Shown here in pieces: positions 35,106 to 47,332 of a DNA stretch of 64,000 nucleotides. The notes beneath the pieces were generated by a model. That model searched no databases. It was not told where the DNA came from and was given only the letters and a program-made list of their open reading frames with translations. The translations under genes were made by a program, and so were the position numbers. Positions within the stretch are counted from its first letter, which is position 1. Each line of letters starts with the position of its first letter. Origin of the DNA: Macrobrachium rosenbergii (Eukaryota; Arthropoda; Malacostraca; Decapoda; Palaemonidae); NCBI RefSeq assembly GCF_040412425.1, contig NC_089781.1:55364813-55428812 (forward strand). The letters are read 5' to 3'.

Positions 35106-38100
35106 GGGAATTAAAAAGACAAGAGAATCATACCAACAGAAATTATTTTTGGCCAAATTGAAGAAATGCTTCAGAAACTTTGTACAAAACTGTAAAGTTT
35201 CATTATGAATGTAATAAATAAGTAAATCTGTAAAGCAGCACTGAAAAATATCCATCAGAATTAAACCCATTTCAAAACATGAAATTGCTATGGACTTTTT
35301 TAAGTCCACTTCCAAACTATTAGAACATAACAAATACCCAGGGAAGAAAGATGACACTGGATATATAGAAATTTAGATGTTCTGGAGAGGAACAGAGATG
35401 CATTTAATTTAGGAATCAAAGTTTATAAAAAAAAATTAAACAAAAGAATGGCTGTCCACAAGTTCTTGTAATAGCTAATTCAGCTGCTTCAATATAAAAA
35501 AGTAGTATTTTTAAAGAAATTTGCTGAATTTTATTAAATGTCAAATAACCCTTAAATCAACTGGAATGGAAACCACCAACTGTCTATCCTTGCATGTGAA
35601 GACAGAGTATTTTTAGCATGTTACCATGAAAAATGTAGGGAAATTCATTAAAATGGGTCAACCAACTTTGCTCAACCAAATGGTAATAAAAGTTAGTATT
35701 AAACCAGACATTAAATTGGGTACATTCTGTAGTAAATCATTTTAAATCATTTACCTTCATTTTACAATCAAAAATTCAATCCCAAGCAAATATTTGACAG
35801 CTTATGAAAGTTTTTGAAAAAACTTTCACTATGAATCATATAAAAGGATTAAAAATTTTAGAATTTTTTTTCATCATTTTGTAACATATTTTTACATATT
35901 TATAAATATATGTAGATAATATATATTATATATTATATATGAAAAATGAACAATTTCAAATAGATATAATATCTACAACAAACAACCCTAGACATAGAAT
36001 TATATATATTTATGTAAATATATTATATATAAATCATATACAATGTATAAATAAACCTATATATAAAACTGGTGAAATGTAATGTATAAAATGAAACCTA
36101 TATATTAAGAAAAATCATAGATATAATGTAATATGAAACCTCATTATATCAAAGCAAATGTAGAATTTGAAAAAGAGAATATTTCTAGATCAAAATGCAG
36201 AACAAATAGAAAACTGAAAATTTTATAAATTAAAATTTTTCCATAGAATTTTTAAAATAAATTTGTCAGAAAGTGAAGTGATTTTCATGGACATAAAACA
36301 TATTTGTATTTTGCTTATTAGTCGTTATATATATTTGAAATATGTCCACATACTGAAAAATCCTTCAAGAATCTTCAAAATTAACAAAAAATTTTGTCAT
36401 TGGGTTGTAGAAAACACAGTTTATTGATGTTTCATGCAAATATAATTTAATAAGTGCCAAAGTTTTTGAATAAAATTTTCATTGTACAATTCCATAATAG
36501 GATCACAGACAATTAATCACTGTGAATTTCTATGATAATTAATTGAAAGAGTAAAACTGTTAAAAGGGAATTCTAGAATATTTAGAACATTTAATATTCA
36601 TTTTGCAAACAAATAACAATTCCTAGCAATGTATTTTTAAAAATGTTTATGGTGAATTTTTGAAAAAAACTGTTGAAAAGAGTATGCCAAATTATCAACT
36701 CATTCAAGAAATTGTTAACATCAAAACTGAAAAGATTCTATGTACCTTGAATTACAATAGAACGCTTTGCATTTTTATAACTTGATCAAGAAATCTGAAT
36801 TCAGTTTTATACTTTTTGAAATTTCATGTCATTTACAACAGCAAGAAATCAGGTTTAAAATTAGTTAAATCTTTTAATAATGTCAATTAGTGATAGCAAA
36901 AATTATATTATGAACAACATTGAGCTAAATATAACTTCAACAAACATGTAACATATAAAATGTTATATTCTATAAAAAATACTGAATTTATTTTGTCTCA
37001 AATAGAAATTAAAGAACTTGAAAATTTGAACTTGTTGACTGAATTTTCTGAAAAAAAAACTTTTAAATTCCTAATTTTAGTTAATCTTCTGGTGGTAACC
37101 TTGGCCCAACATTTGTTGATCATATACCAGAAATTCTTACCAAAAAATACAAGGATATTGACAGAATTCAATTTTGTGATCATTTGGCATTTATATTTAT
37201 TTGATCTTTTTTAAATAATTTTTTTTTTAAAAATTTGATGAATTTCATTTTTAATACAACAGTTGAAAAACAATCATTTATCCATTTTATTAGTTTTGAA
37301 ATATTTTATTTGTAAATCATTTCATAAGTTTAATTTAAACATTGAGGACTACCTTTAGTAACTGAAAATTCAAATAATGGAGAGAAAAGAATAAAAAGAG
37401 ACATTCTAGTAATATTCAATCATTTACCTTCATTTTGAACAAAGAGAGAGAGAGACAAAGAGACAAATTTAGTTTAGAGTGAATTTTTGCAAAACAGGAT
37501 GTTTTATGTCCATGTGGTAACTCAAACATCCAGTATAATATTGAAATTTTTTAAAAAATTCTTTGCAACATTATATATTAGTGCCCCTAATAAAGAAACA
37601 TGAAAATTCCATTATAAAAATTTCTCTGTAGAAACCTGAAATTAAAATAAATTTATTTTAGGAGGGGTTTTTTCAGTTTTAAACATACTTTCATATAAAT
37701 CATGATAAGTCTTTTTCCAAAAATTTAACTTTTTGGTGGACAAAAGCTGTTGACTGCCTATTTTAAAATGGGCATTGCAATTGTGGCAAAATCTTACAAA
37801 AGGGAATATTCAATCAAGAGAGCAGAAAAGGAAACAAGATTTCTGAGCATTGAATTTTATTTATGAGTTTGAAAAAACTTTTTTATGGTCTCACAGTTGT
37901 GGGTTAAGAAGAAAGGCTCACATTTTGATATTTTATAGCTTTGATTCATTTTAAATTTGTTATATATAATGCATATGATTTAATTAGTGTGTAATAATCA
38001 AAAATAACTGCACTGTACATTTCTATGGCAATTTGCATGATATATAAAGCTAATTGTAATTCAAAACCAGAAACATAATATCTATCATAGAAAATAATGA

Positions 38101-38212
38101 TTTTGTTTTGGTTGATGTCTTCAATTCATAACAAAGGTGATAAGATTCATTGCTAAAGAAATGCACAAATCTTATAAAATAATTATACAGCCTATTTTAA
38201 AAAATAATTTTT
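35106..38212. repeat. AT-rich decayed satellite-derived sequence
   Basis: About 3.1 kb of very AT-rich DNA without genes. Recurrent words ATCATTTACCTTCATTTT (near 35747 and 37417), TTCATTTTGCAAACAA (36599) and GGTGAATTTTTGAAAAA (36651) are complements of the satellite unit found at 60000-62280. Old, inverted copies of that satellite probably make up much of it. TATA-rich hairpins lie at 35880-36130. Frames here, such as 36960-37214, are not supported. Confidence 0.5.
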
Positions 38213-38521
38213 CTGAGTCCAGTCCCGTGTCAGCCGGTGAAATTCCATTACAGCACGAATTTCTAGGTATAAAATGCTAGATATACCAGAGAAAAAGAGC
38301 TTTCAGGAAAGCTGGGGTTACTACCCCAGTCGAGCGTCTTCTAGGGAAGACGTCGGTATAATGAAGGGTGAGTGAAAGATCACTACCACGAAGACTTACT
38401 CGAAAGATCTCTCCCTATCAAAACCCCGAACAGAGCGGTGAGCCGTTACAGCCCCTACACCACAACACCCGCCAGGACGGCGACACCAGCGCCACCTACC
38501 TCATTCCATTTTCTAGCACGT
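38213..38521 (+). repeat. Copy C left inverted terminal repeat
   Basis: It runs from CTGAGTCCAGTCCC to CTCATTCCATTTTCTAGCAC and is the reverse complement of 46190-46498 apart from small differences. The last few bases at each end differ between left and right, as needed for the circle-junction model. Confidence 0.9.
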
Positions 38522-40330
38522 GATCGCTATCCTTTTCTTTTTGTGTGCTCGTCCTTTTTTTGGATTTTTCTGCTTTTTTCGCCATGTCATCGAGCAGCTT
38601 TACCATCTCCAAGTTAAGTACCATCTTCTTGTGGGGTTTTGTTCTATTTTTGGCTGTTATGGTCTCGTATTTTCATAAATATTGAGATCTTATTATGACG
38701 CCACGGCGTCCCCAGCCAGCCATGTCGACCATGCGAGGCGACCCCATCAGTTCTTTTCTGTTGGGGTTGTCTCCTTGTCGTTATAGATGTTATTTTTTGC
38801 CCCATGGTTCTCTTCCTGGTGGGTTCCTGCGGTGGCTCCCCCTTTTGTTTTAATTTACATATTTTTGGCCTACTGGCCTTTTGAGGTGATGCCCGTCCAG
38901 GTACCCCCCCCAGGTTGGGTTCCTTTTATTTTAGTCTGTATTAGGCTAATTATTTATTTTATTCTTGGCGATGGTGCTCTCTTTTTTTTTTATTTTATTT
39001 TATTGTTTACCTCCTCGTTGTTTACCTCCTTGCCTGATCTAACCGCTGCCCCAGATCTAACCGCTATTCTGAGGTAGGCTACCCTATTGAGCACATTTTT
39101 TATTTCCATGTTTATGTGTGATGGTTATTTTTGTGGAGTAGGCTTATTTGCTTCCATCCCCTTGCCCTGGGTGTGGGTGGATCCATCAGGTTGAGGGAGT
39201 TTTGTTGCTGTTTCCTCCGGGGATCGTTTTTGGTGGGCAGAGTGAGCCCCTTAGTTCTCTTCCTTCATTTGGGGAATAGAGTTCTTTGGATGTGTTTCCT
39301 CTAGGCTATTCGCCTTCTTGCCCCCCTCTCTCTCGATCCCGGTTGGTTCTCGGCACAAAATTTCTCTCCCTGTTTGCTTCCTCCTCCCCTCCGCACTCCT
39401 TCCATTTTCCTAGCCTATACTAGGTTAGGTCCCTATTAGGCTTTGCCTAGGCAGGAGTCGGGCATCGAGGCTTGGTCCCTTCCCTTCCCTAGTAGTAGGC
39501 CACCCTCCCAAGTTCATTTTTTCTTGGAGTGGTGTTTGGTGCAGTTGAGCGGGTGATATGTTTCCCCCTGTCTCCTGTTCCTCTCTTCTGGTAGCCTACC
39601 ATTCTCCCCCCTCCTCCACCCCCCCCCCTCAGCCTTGCTCTACTCGTGCGGGTGACGCTAGATGGCGTTTTCTCCGAGTTCAGGGACTTCTCCATTTGGT
39701 AGAGGGATTCGCTCCTCCCATACAGTCCCTAGCATCGCTGTGTTGGTGTTGGTGGTTTGCTCACTCTCAAGCTCGAACGTGTTCGAACACTCTATCCCAC
39801 ACTTCTTCTCCCCCGTCGGGTTACTTGGCTGATAGGGTTATTATACTTGCTCCGGCTTATGTTATGAATATATGAGCATCTTGCCCACCTTGTTTCTCTG
39901 GCGGGGAAGTAAGTGAAGGATTTATTTATTTATATAAGGGAGCGGATCCCTCCGGTCTCCGGAGCATTTTTTCATTATACCATCACTTGTTTAATGTTAT
40001 TGTTTTTGAATATATTTTTAGATAAGTGTGTTATCTAACGGAGTACTCTCCTTTTATTTTATATAACGTGAGTCCGGTTCTACACCCAGGGGTTCCGCCG
40101 TTATTTTTACTGGCAGCCCTTATGGTTAGTTCCTGTTGTCTCATTCCTTCATTCCCCGGAGTATTCCGGGGTCTGGAAGTATTACTTACCTTCCACTCTG
40201 TGTATTTTAGAGCTTATTGGCCCAGTTTATGATAAGGGATTTCTTCTCCACCGGAGTATTCGGTTGCAGTTGAAATTCCCGGCCTTGCCAGCTTTAGATT
40301 GCTTAGAGTGGTAGGTTCATGTACTTTTTC
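38522..40330 (+). other. Copy C 5' leader, non-coding
   Basis: About 1.8 kb of T-rich sequence shared with copies A, B and D. It contains an unoccupied TTAA at 38614-38617, which is the exact site filled by a 3.3-kb insertion in copy D. Possible upstream exons cannot be excluded, because an acceptor-like CCACTTACAG precedes the Gag exon at about 40339. Confidence 0.6.
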
Positions 40331-40339
40331 CACTTACAG

Positions 40340-42657
40340 ACTGTTCGCTGTGAGGAGCCGGGTGTACCGCCTCACTGCAACAACCTTATGGTCACGTGGT
40401 GTGCGGACCCACGCTGGTTGTGCGGTCCGACTGGATGACCTGGTTGTTTGGCACCCGATGGTTGTGAGGTTTGCTTTGCTTCTGCGCAACCATCCAGGAT
40501 GAGTCGGTAAGTGACAGTCTTCCTCCGCTTTACGCTCCTCATTTTGAATATTGTTTATTGGTTTCCCGGACTGTTTTTCGTTCTTAGCTAATTGTTGGCT
40601 TTCTTTCAGGCGGACGAGTCCTCCCAGAAGTCTGCCTTGGAATCTCTCCGGCCTGGGTGGCTGGGTTTGGAAGGAATGTTCCGTCGGGGAAGCCCTACGT
40701 CCTCGACGCCAGGTTGAGGGACCTGCTCTACCCGGCGCACGGGTGGCGGCCGCAGTGCCAGAAGATCTTGCCACCCCCATCATCCAGCAGATCCGGGATG
40801 CGACCCAGCCACCCCAAGTGGATATCCTCTACGCTGAGGTTTCAGAGGACGTCGCCGCCTTGGACTTAGACCTGGAACCTATGGCTACAGAACAGGACCA
40901 GGTGGTAAGTGGTGAGGTAAGTGAGGTTGTTGGGGCGGGCCCCCTTTTTTGACTCCCCAGCTTCATCTGTTTCTTCCTTTTCAGGTTTTGTTAAGTCTTC
41001 CTCCTTGGGTGATAGAGCTCCATCAGCTATCCCCAAGTTGAAGTTGAAGACTTCATGGAAGGCGAAGGGCTATAAGTCCTCGTCTTCCAAGAAAGCATCG
41101 CCTTTCCCCGTCGAAGGCTAAGGTCTCAGGACCTGTAGCCTCCGGGAGCAAGTCTGGTTCCTCCGGCAAAGGCGCGAGTAAGAGGGCAGCAAAACCAAGC
41201 CCTCCTCGCCAACCTGCCTTTTGACGCTGAGGCCTTTCGAACCAGATGTTTTAAAGAAGTTCAATCAGAGGACCTAGATTTGCCAGATTCAATAAGATAT
41301 CTGAAAAGTTTGCCAGTCATGACAACATACTGGCGGGAATGGCTAAACCACCCCCAGCCGAACCCCAGTATGTCATCCCCGACACAGCGGACCTCCCGCC
41401 TTTTCGATGTCGGTAACCCTTGGCGTTTTGCCCTCCGGGCCATCCAACATGATGGCAAACTTACTGTTGAAGGTCTTGGCACGAGACGGTTGGAGGAGTT
41501 GGAGTTCTTCCCCGCCGATCTCTTTGCCCCCTTATCCAGGCTTCGTGAGATTGACGGAGGAAGCATGGATTCGTTCAGATAAGGTTCCTAGGGAGACTGT
41601 CATCATCCCTAGGGACCAAGCTCAGTCGGCTCTCCTGCGCACTCTGACGGAGTGGCAGGCAGACAACACAAAGTTGACTCCTTTCAAGGGCAACTTTACC
41701 ATGTTTGCCCTGGGAGACAACCTTCCAACTCCCTGCTTGAACAAAGTCGCTCTGGCTACGGCCCGAGCGTGCTTTGAAGGTAATCCGTTACCACAGCTGA
41801 GGGAAACAGACCCCACTTCCCTGGTATTCCCAGGAAGTGATGAGTTCTGGATGGATGCTCCGTCCACTTTCACGGTCGGGAAGCTGGACCCCTTCTGTGC
41901 TTCCTCACAGTTTAGTGAGCAACTCCCCAAGCTGCCGGAATCTTTGCTAAAGGCGGAGTTTGATGCCCGGACTAAGCTAGCCCGGTCCCTGAACTCCGCC
42001 TGCCTCACGGAAGCCACTGCCGTCTCCTGCGCAGATGAGCCATTTTTTTCCAGGTCTTGGCTAAGTCCCTGCTAGCTGGCTTTCAGTCTGACCTGTTTGA
42101 GTTCATCATGGCCAGACTGGAATGCAGAAAGTTCATCTTTGCCAATGCTACTATCCGTCACGAGCCTAACAAGCTCATGAAAGAGCTCGATCTGGGGACC
42201 TAACCTCTTCCCAGAAGAAGAGGTTACGAATGTTATGACTGAGGCTACAAGGCCAACCAGAGTCTGCGCTCTCGCTGGGGCATTCTCAGCCTACAAGCGC
42301 AAGACCCCAGAATCTGGCGGCCCCCAGACGAGAGGAGGCAAACGCTTTAGGAGGCATAAGAGGCCCCACCATCAGGCGGTAGTCAAGCCGTCCCGGTCTC
42401 GGCAGTGGCACAGCCCTCCACCTCAAAAGCTCACCCCCAACAATATGTGCTGGTCCAACCAGCTCATTCCCTTGCTGCGCCCTCGTATGTTGCTTCACCA
42501 GCATACAACCCCACCTATGAGGGCCGTGGATTCTTTCACGGCCTTAACAGGATCAAGGGGGGGAAGAGGCAGGGCCCCTCAGAGAGGAAAGGCAAACACC
42601 ACCCCAAGAGGAAAACCTGGACGTGGTAGAGGGAACAAACCCGCTCCCTCCCACTGA
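40340..42657 (+). pseudogene. Copy C gag
   Basis: The first exon (40340-40506) encodes a Cys/His motif in the form GCAVRLDDLVVWHP, followed in a shifted frame by the remaining cysteines. Copy D reads HPDGCEVC here, resembling the D-x-H-x3-C-x2-C box of DIRS Gag proteins. An intron (40507-40609) is followed by an acidic region, then VEGLGTRRLEELEFFP (41406-41580). A 222-codon stretch (41407-42075) includes ADNTKLTPFKGNFTMFALGD. The C-terminal tail is Gly/Arg-rich and ends GKPGRGRGNKPAPSH at 42657. Gag would coat the RNA genome. At least three frame changes make it non-functional as written. Confidence 0.75.
40507..40609 (+). other. Putative spliceosomal intron in copy C gag
   Basis: The segment begins GTAAGTGACAG and ends GGCTTTCTTTCAG with a T-rich tract before the acceptor. 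Copies B (34301-34412) and D (57044-57174, minus) have GT...AG segments at the same place between the same flanking codons, with different lengths and poorly conserved interiors. In D both exons stay in frame across the junction (phase 0). Confidence 0.65.
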
Positions 42658-42683
42658 GAAACACAGGTAGGTGGTCGCCTGTT

Positions 42684-44480
42684 TTGGTTCAGGGACCAAT
42701 GGACCTTCAGCCCTTGGGCACACAGCATTGTGTCCAAAGGTCTGGATGGAGCTGGATCAAGGACCCTCCTCCTCCAACCAGGTTTTACCAGCCACCCTCA
42801 TCAATCCTACAGGATTATGTGGCAGAATTGCTCAACAAACGAGCAATAAAGAAAGTAAGGCACCTAAAGTTTCAAGGCAGGTTATTCACTGTTCCCAAAA
42901 AAGACTCAGATCAGCAAAGAGTGATCCTGGATCTGTCGCGTCTAAATCTCTACATAAAATGCGACAAATTTCATGCTTACAGTAGCTCAGGTACGGACTC
43001 TACTTCCGCGTGGAGCCGTCACCACCTCTATCGATCTTTCAGACGCTTATTATCACGTCCCGATTGCGCCGAACTTCTCTCAGTTCCTCGGTTTCAGACT
43101 CGGGAATCAAGCCTACTCCTTCAGGGTCATGCCCTTCGGGTCTAAACATTGCGCCCAGGGTATTCACAAAGCTGGCGGACACGGTAGTTCAACAACTCCG
43201 GTCCCGAGGATATCCCTAGCAGCGTACCTGGACGATTGGATAATTTGGGCACCAACAGTTCTGGAGTGTCAGAAGGCTACGTCCATAGTCATCAACTTCC
43301 TGGAGTCGTTAGGTTTTCAACTGAACAGAGAAAAGTCCCGCCTGACTCCGGAGTCCCGGTTTCAGTGGCTGGGTCTCCAGTGGGATCTGTCCTCTCACAC
43401 GTTATCCCTCCCGCCTCCCAAGAGGAAGGAGATAGCATCTCTCACCAGGAAATTTCTCAAAAATCAATCAGCATCCCGCCGATCCCAAAAAGGGTCCTTG
43501 GGTCTCTTCAATTTGCCTCAGTGACAGACCTGCTCTTAAAAGCGAAACTAAAAGACATAAACAGAGTGTGGCGGAGTCGAGCCAATGTCAAGCTCAGAGA
43601 CAAGGTCTCCTCCATCCCTCAAATCTTAAAAACAAGACTGCGGCCTTGGGCCACAGTCAGGGCCTGTCCAAGTCAGTTCCGCTTCAATTTCCCCCTCCGG
43701 CACTAGTTGTCCACACAGACGCTTCCCCTAAGCGGCTGGGGGGATATTCACCAAAACAAAAGTACAAGGAACGTGGTCCACAATGTTTCAGCAGTTCCAT
43801 ATAAACACCCTGGAAGCTATGGCGGTCTTTCTAACTTTAAAGAAAATCCGCCCCCCAACCGGATTCATATCAGGCTGGTATTGGACAGCGCAGTGGTAGT
43901 TCATTGCATCAACAGGGGCGGCTCCAAATCAGGTCGAGTAAACCAAGTAATGGTTGCTATCTTCTCCCTGGCGAACAAGCACGGCTGGCACCTGTCAGCC
44001 ACCCACCTAGCGGGGTGCGGAACGTGGTGGCGGATTCCCTGTCCAGGACTACTCCGTTGGAGACGGAGTGGTCCCTGGACGTGGAATCTTTCAAATGGAT
44101 TTGCCGCCAGGTTCCGGGTCTCCAAGTGGATCTGTTCGCGACGGAGAGCAACTTCAAGCTCCCTGTTATGTGGCCCCAACCTGGACCCTCAGGCGTTACG
44201 CCACGGACGCAATGACAATAGATTGGAACAATTGGGAGAAAATTTATCTGTTCCCTCCAATAAATTTACTGCTGAAAGTATTACACAAACTCAGGACATT
44301 CAAAGGTCAACCAGCCCTAGTAGCCCCTATTGGCCGAAGAGCAATTGGTTCCCTCTTCTTCAGGAACTGGGATTGCGGAGTCTTCGGATTCCCAAGCCCA
44401 TACTGACCCAGACAGTACAAACCAAGACTGTGTCAGCTTCCTCAAGAATTCAGAATGCCCTAGTTTTATGGACTTTATAA
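42684..44480 (+). pseudogene. Copy C pol: reverse transcriptase and RNase H
   Basis: Several frames together give the Pol protein. RT motifs: FQGRLFTVPKKDSDQQRVIL (42684-43145 frame), SIDLSDAYYHVPI with the first catalytic Asp and AAYLDDWIIW with the YLDD box (42973-43524 frame). RNase H: VVHTDASPKRLGGY (about 43700), LDSAVVVHCIN, and GVRNVVADSLSR (about 44020) with the last catalytic Asp. A conserved post-RNase H block follows: QVDLFATESNFKLP, then ...LLLKVLHKLRTFKGQPAL. Pol ends ALVLWTL at 44480. Frame changes occur near 42975, 43140, 43500, 43735 and 43850. The protein would copy element RNA to DNA. Confidence 0.85.
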
Positions 44481-45463
44481 AATTCGCAGCCCAAAAGGAG
44501 CAAACATTGACCCTGTCAACACTCTGTTTCTAGAATCAGATAAAAGAGATTCTACTCTTAGACAGTATGACTCAGCAGTCAAAAATTAGCCTCCTTCCTG
44601 AAAGCATCTGAAGCCAAAATCATGACGACTAATTTAGGAGTCTCTTTCTTTAGATCACTGTTTGAGAAAGGCCTTGCTCCGGCCACTATTACCACAGCCA
44701 AGTCAGCCCTGAAGAAAGTATTTCTTACGGCTTTAAAATCGACCTTACAGATTCCTATTTTTCATCCATCCCCAGAGCATGCGCTCGTCTGAGACCAGTA
44801 TCACGCCCACATTCTGTTACGTGGTTTCTCAATGACGTCCTTAAGTTAGCATCAGAGATGGATAACTTTCAATGCTCTTATCAGGATCTGTTAAGGAAGA
44901 CCTTATTTCTGATTAGCTTGGCTTCAGGTGCTAGAATCTCAGAGCTGTCGGCTCTCACTAGAGGTGATAATTTTGTGAACTTCCTCCCGACCTGGAGGAA
45001 ACAGACCAATGATAACTGGAGAGGTCCTCCTTTCCCTGACCCTAGATTTTTAGCTAAAAACGAAGACCCACAAGACAGGTGGTCTCCTTGGAAGGTGGTG
45101 CCCCTTCCACAAGACCAGTCTTTATGTCCAGTTTATACACTTAAATCTTACCTTTTAAGAACTCCACAGAGTAAGTCGGGTCCTCTTTTTATCAGGGAGA
45201 AAGGTGGTACTCTTTCACTGAATGCTATAAGACAACAAATTCTGTATTTTATTAAACAGGCCAACCCAGATTCAGTTCCTAAGGTTCATGATATTCGAGC
45301 AGTTGCTACTTCCATTAATTACTTTCATAATATGGATTTCTCAGAACTATCTAAATACACGGGTTGGAAATCACCTCTAGTGTTTAAACGCCACTATTTA
45401 AAATCGCTCAAAGCCCTGAAATTTTCTACCATAGCTGTGGGAAGTGTCATCTCCCCACCTTAA
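44330..45463 (+). pseudogene. Copy C tyrosine recombinase
   Basis: The N-terminal part overlaps the end of pol in another frame (LAEEQLVPSSSGTG equivalents, 44330-44533) and reads ...DSTLRQYDSAVKN before a frame break near 44585. The C-terminal catalytic domain is an intact 201-codon frame (44858-45463). It contains SGARISELSAL (first Arg, residue 26), VHDIRAVATS (His 144, Arg 147), YTGWKS and FKRHYLKSL (His 179, nucleophile Tyr 180), the R-H-R-Y set of tyrosine recombinases. In DIRS elements this enzyme integrates the circular DNA. The gene ends about 580 bases before the complementary region. Confidence 0.85.
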
Positions 45464-46043
45464 CCAATCATATCCTTATCCTCCTTTCCCCCCACCCGCC
45501 TGCCTCATTTACTTCTCTCTGCTTATCCTCCTGGTTGATCATGCCTCACTGCCTTGCTCCTCATATTGATGTATCTTGTCTCTGTTGAGTGGAAACTGTA
45601 ATCTGACATGTTACGATTGTGTTTTCTTGTGGGGTACTGGGCGGTTTTTATTTTGCTCCATGTACCCCAGATATATGTATATGCACTGTATATTTTGTTT
45701 ACATTTGATTTGATCTCTTACGTGTTTAGCTTAAGTTTACGTGTGTAGTTTAAGATTGTGTATACCAATTGAGGTTGTATGTGCCATTGAACCTATGCAA
45801 TTTTCTTATGACATTATTGCTTTTAAGTAATATTAAGGTATTTTTGGGGGCCCCTTCCCCGTCGTGCTTTATTAATGACTTCCCCACTTTTTATAATTTT
45901 AAGTCTTTGATGTGCCTTAGGTTTAGTGTTCTTCACACATGTAAGAGATTCCTCATTAAAACTGCTTTTCGTAATTTATGTTTTTTTTTTCAGATTACCT
46001 TGTTTCCTCGTAGTTTGCAGCCTTGGCATGATTCTCTGTCACT
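45464..46043 (+). other. Copy C 3' untranslated region
   Basis: T-rich sequence between recombinase and complementary region. A 113-codon frame at 45769-46110 runs into the complementary region and is not conserved in D, so it is not called as a gene. Confidence 0.55.
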
Positions 46044-46134
46044 ATTTCACCGGCTGACACGGGACTGGACTCAGAAAAGGGATTTTGACAAAGGAAAAAT
46101 CTATTTCTGAGGAAGGTCCCGTGTCACCCGGTGA
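46044..46134 (+). promoter_or_regulatory. Copy C internal complementary region
   Basis: The first 31 bases (to TCAG at 46074) are the reverse complement of the left outer end at 38213. The remaining 60, starting AAAAGGGATTTTGACAAAGG, are the reverse complement of the right outer end finishing at 46529. Such a block templates joining of the two ends into a circle in the DIRS replication model. Confidence 0.9.
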
Positions 46135-46189
46135 CCCTCCCTGACTCACCTATTGCTCCCCACTTTCTTGCACATGCCAAGTCTGGGGT

Positions 46190-46529
46190 TAGTGCTAGCA
46201 TGGAATGAGGTAGGTGGCGCTGGTGTCGCCGCCCTGGCGGGTGTTGGGCGTGGGGGCTGTAACGCTCACCGCTCTATTCCGGGGTTTTGATAGGGAGAGA
46301 TCTTTCGAGTAAGTCTCCGTGGTAGTGATCTTTCACTCACCCTTCGTTATACCCGACGCCTTCCCTGGAGAAGACGCTCGAACTGGGGTAGTAACCCCAG
46401 CTTTCCTGAAAGCTCTTTTTCTCTGGTATATCTAGCATATTATACCTAGAAATTCGTGCTGTAATGGAATTTCACCGGGTGACACGGGACCTTCCTCAGA
46501 AATAGATTTTCATTGTCAAAATCCCTTTT
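46190..46529 (+). repeat. Copy C right inverted terminal repeat
   Basis: Reverse complement of the left repeat, beginning GTGCTAGCATGGAATGAGG. It extends further outward with CTCAGAAATAGATTTTCATTG and ends CCCTTTT, the extra segment matched by the complementary region. Confidence 0.9.
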
Positions 46530-46658
46530 CTTTGTTTATTGCAATTACCTGAACCAACTACAGTCAGAACCAAGGAATTTATTGTGGTAAGTAACATAAC
46601 CTTTCATTCAGAGTCTATAACTGGCAATTTAATATTCCCTTTTTAAACAAAATTGTTG

Positions 46659-46742
<84 letters not shown>

Positions 46743-47328
46743 TCATTTTTATACATTTCATACAAGCAGTCCTAACTTACCGGTCATTGGTTAACAGCAT
46801 TTTGTTGTTACAGAAGCGATGCTGGTTTCCTTTCATTAACCGTTTTTTGGCACTGATCTCCAGTTAATGGCGCCTTTATGTGCTGTTTCACACCAATCTG
46901 GGGTTAACGGCACATAAGGTGGTTTTTGCATGTGAAATAATGCCCCTAGATTTTTATGAAATTTTTATATGTTATATATATATATAAGCTGATGTTCCAG
47001 AAAAAATTTGAGTGATCGGATGATTATTTTGGATTTTATTAGAAAAATAAAAAAACATAAAAAAATTAAAAATGATTCACCTCCTTCACTTTTAGAGCTA
47101 TTGCAATGCGGCTTCATACACAGAAAGCATATCATAGTATGAAAAAAAATAATAGAAAGAGTTTTTCTACTTTTCCCTTTTTTTTTTGGTGCCAATCAAA
47201 AATTCAGCATGAGGGGGATTTTTCCCCAAAATTTGTATAATTTGATTATCACGGGTTCTTCCTCAAACCTAAGAAAAACCTAGCAATTAACAAATATTCG
47301 TCTTTCTTTCCTCTTTCCAATGGTATAT
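46530..47328. other. Non-coding region with (TA)n and dispersed repeat
   Basis: A nearly pure TA run fills 46659-46740. Around 46780-46930 are GGTTAAC/GTTAAC and GGCGCC-containing words also seen near 15820-15980 and 49910-50030, probably a small MITE-like family. No gene seen; the minus frame at 46965-47195 is low-complexity. Confidence 0.45.
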
Positions 47329-47332
47329 TTAA

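Larger units (their letters stand above)
38213..46529 (+). mobile_element. DIRS1-like retrotransposon, copy C, structurally near-complete
   Basis: An 8.3-kb element with inverted terminal repeats (38213-38521 and 46190-46529) and an internal complementary region (46044-46134) that equals the two outer ends joined head to head. The genes are gag, RT/RNase H and tyrosine recombinase in that order, with Pol and recombinase overlapping. This architecture is specific to DIRS1-like elements, which integrate by tyrosine recombinase and leave no target duplication. Frameshifts interrupt gag and pol. The C-terminal recombinase exon-length frame is intact with all visible catalytic residues. Confidence 0.92.

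Noticed and set aside
40908..40984. Second gag intron (GTAAGT...TTTTCAG) in copies B and C
   Set aside because: Copy D reads through the equivalent segment in frame, and the protein (EVSEAVG...FDSPSS) is also recognisable in C, so this is coding sequence with chance splice-like words.
45769..46110. 113-codon frame after the copy C recombinase
   Set aside because: It runs into the internal complementary region and has no counterpart in copy D.
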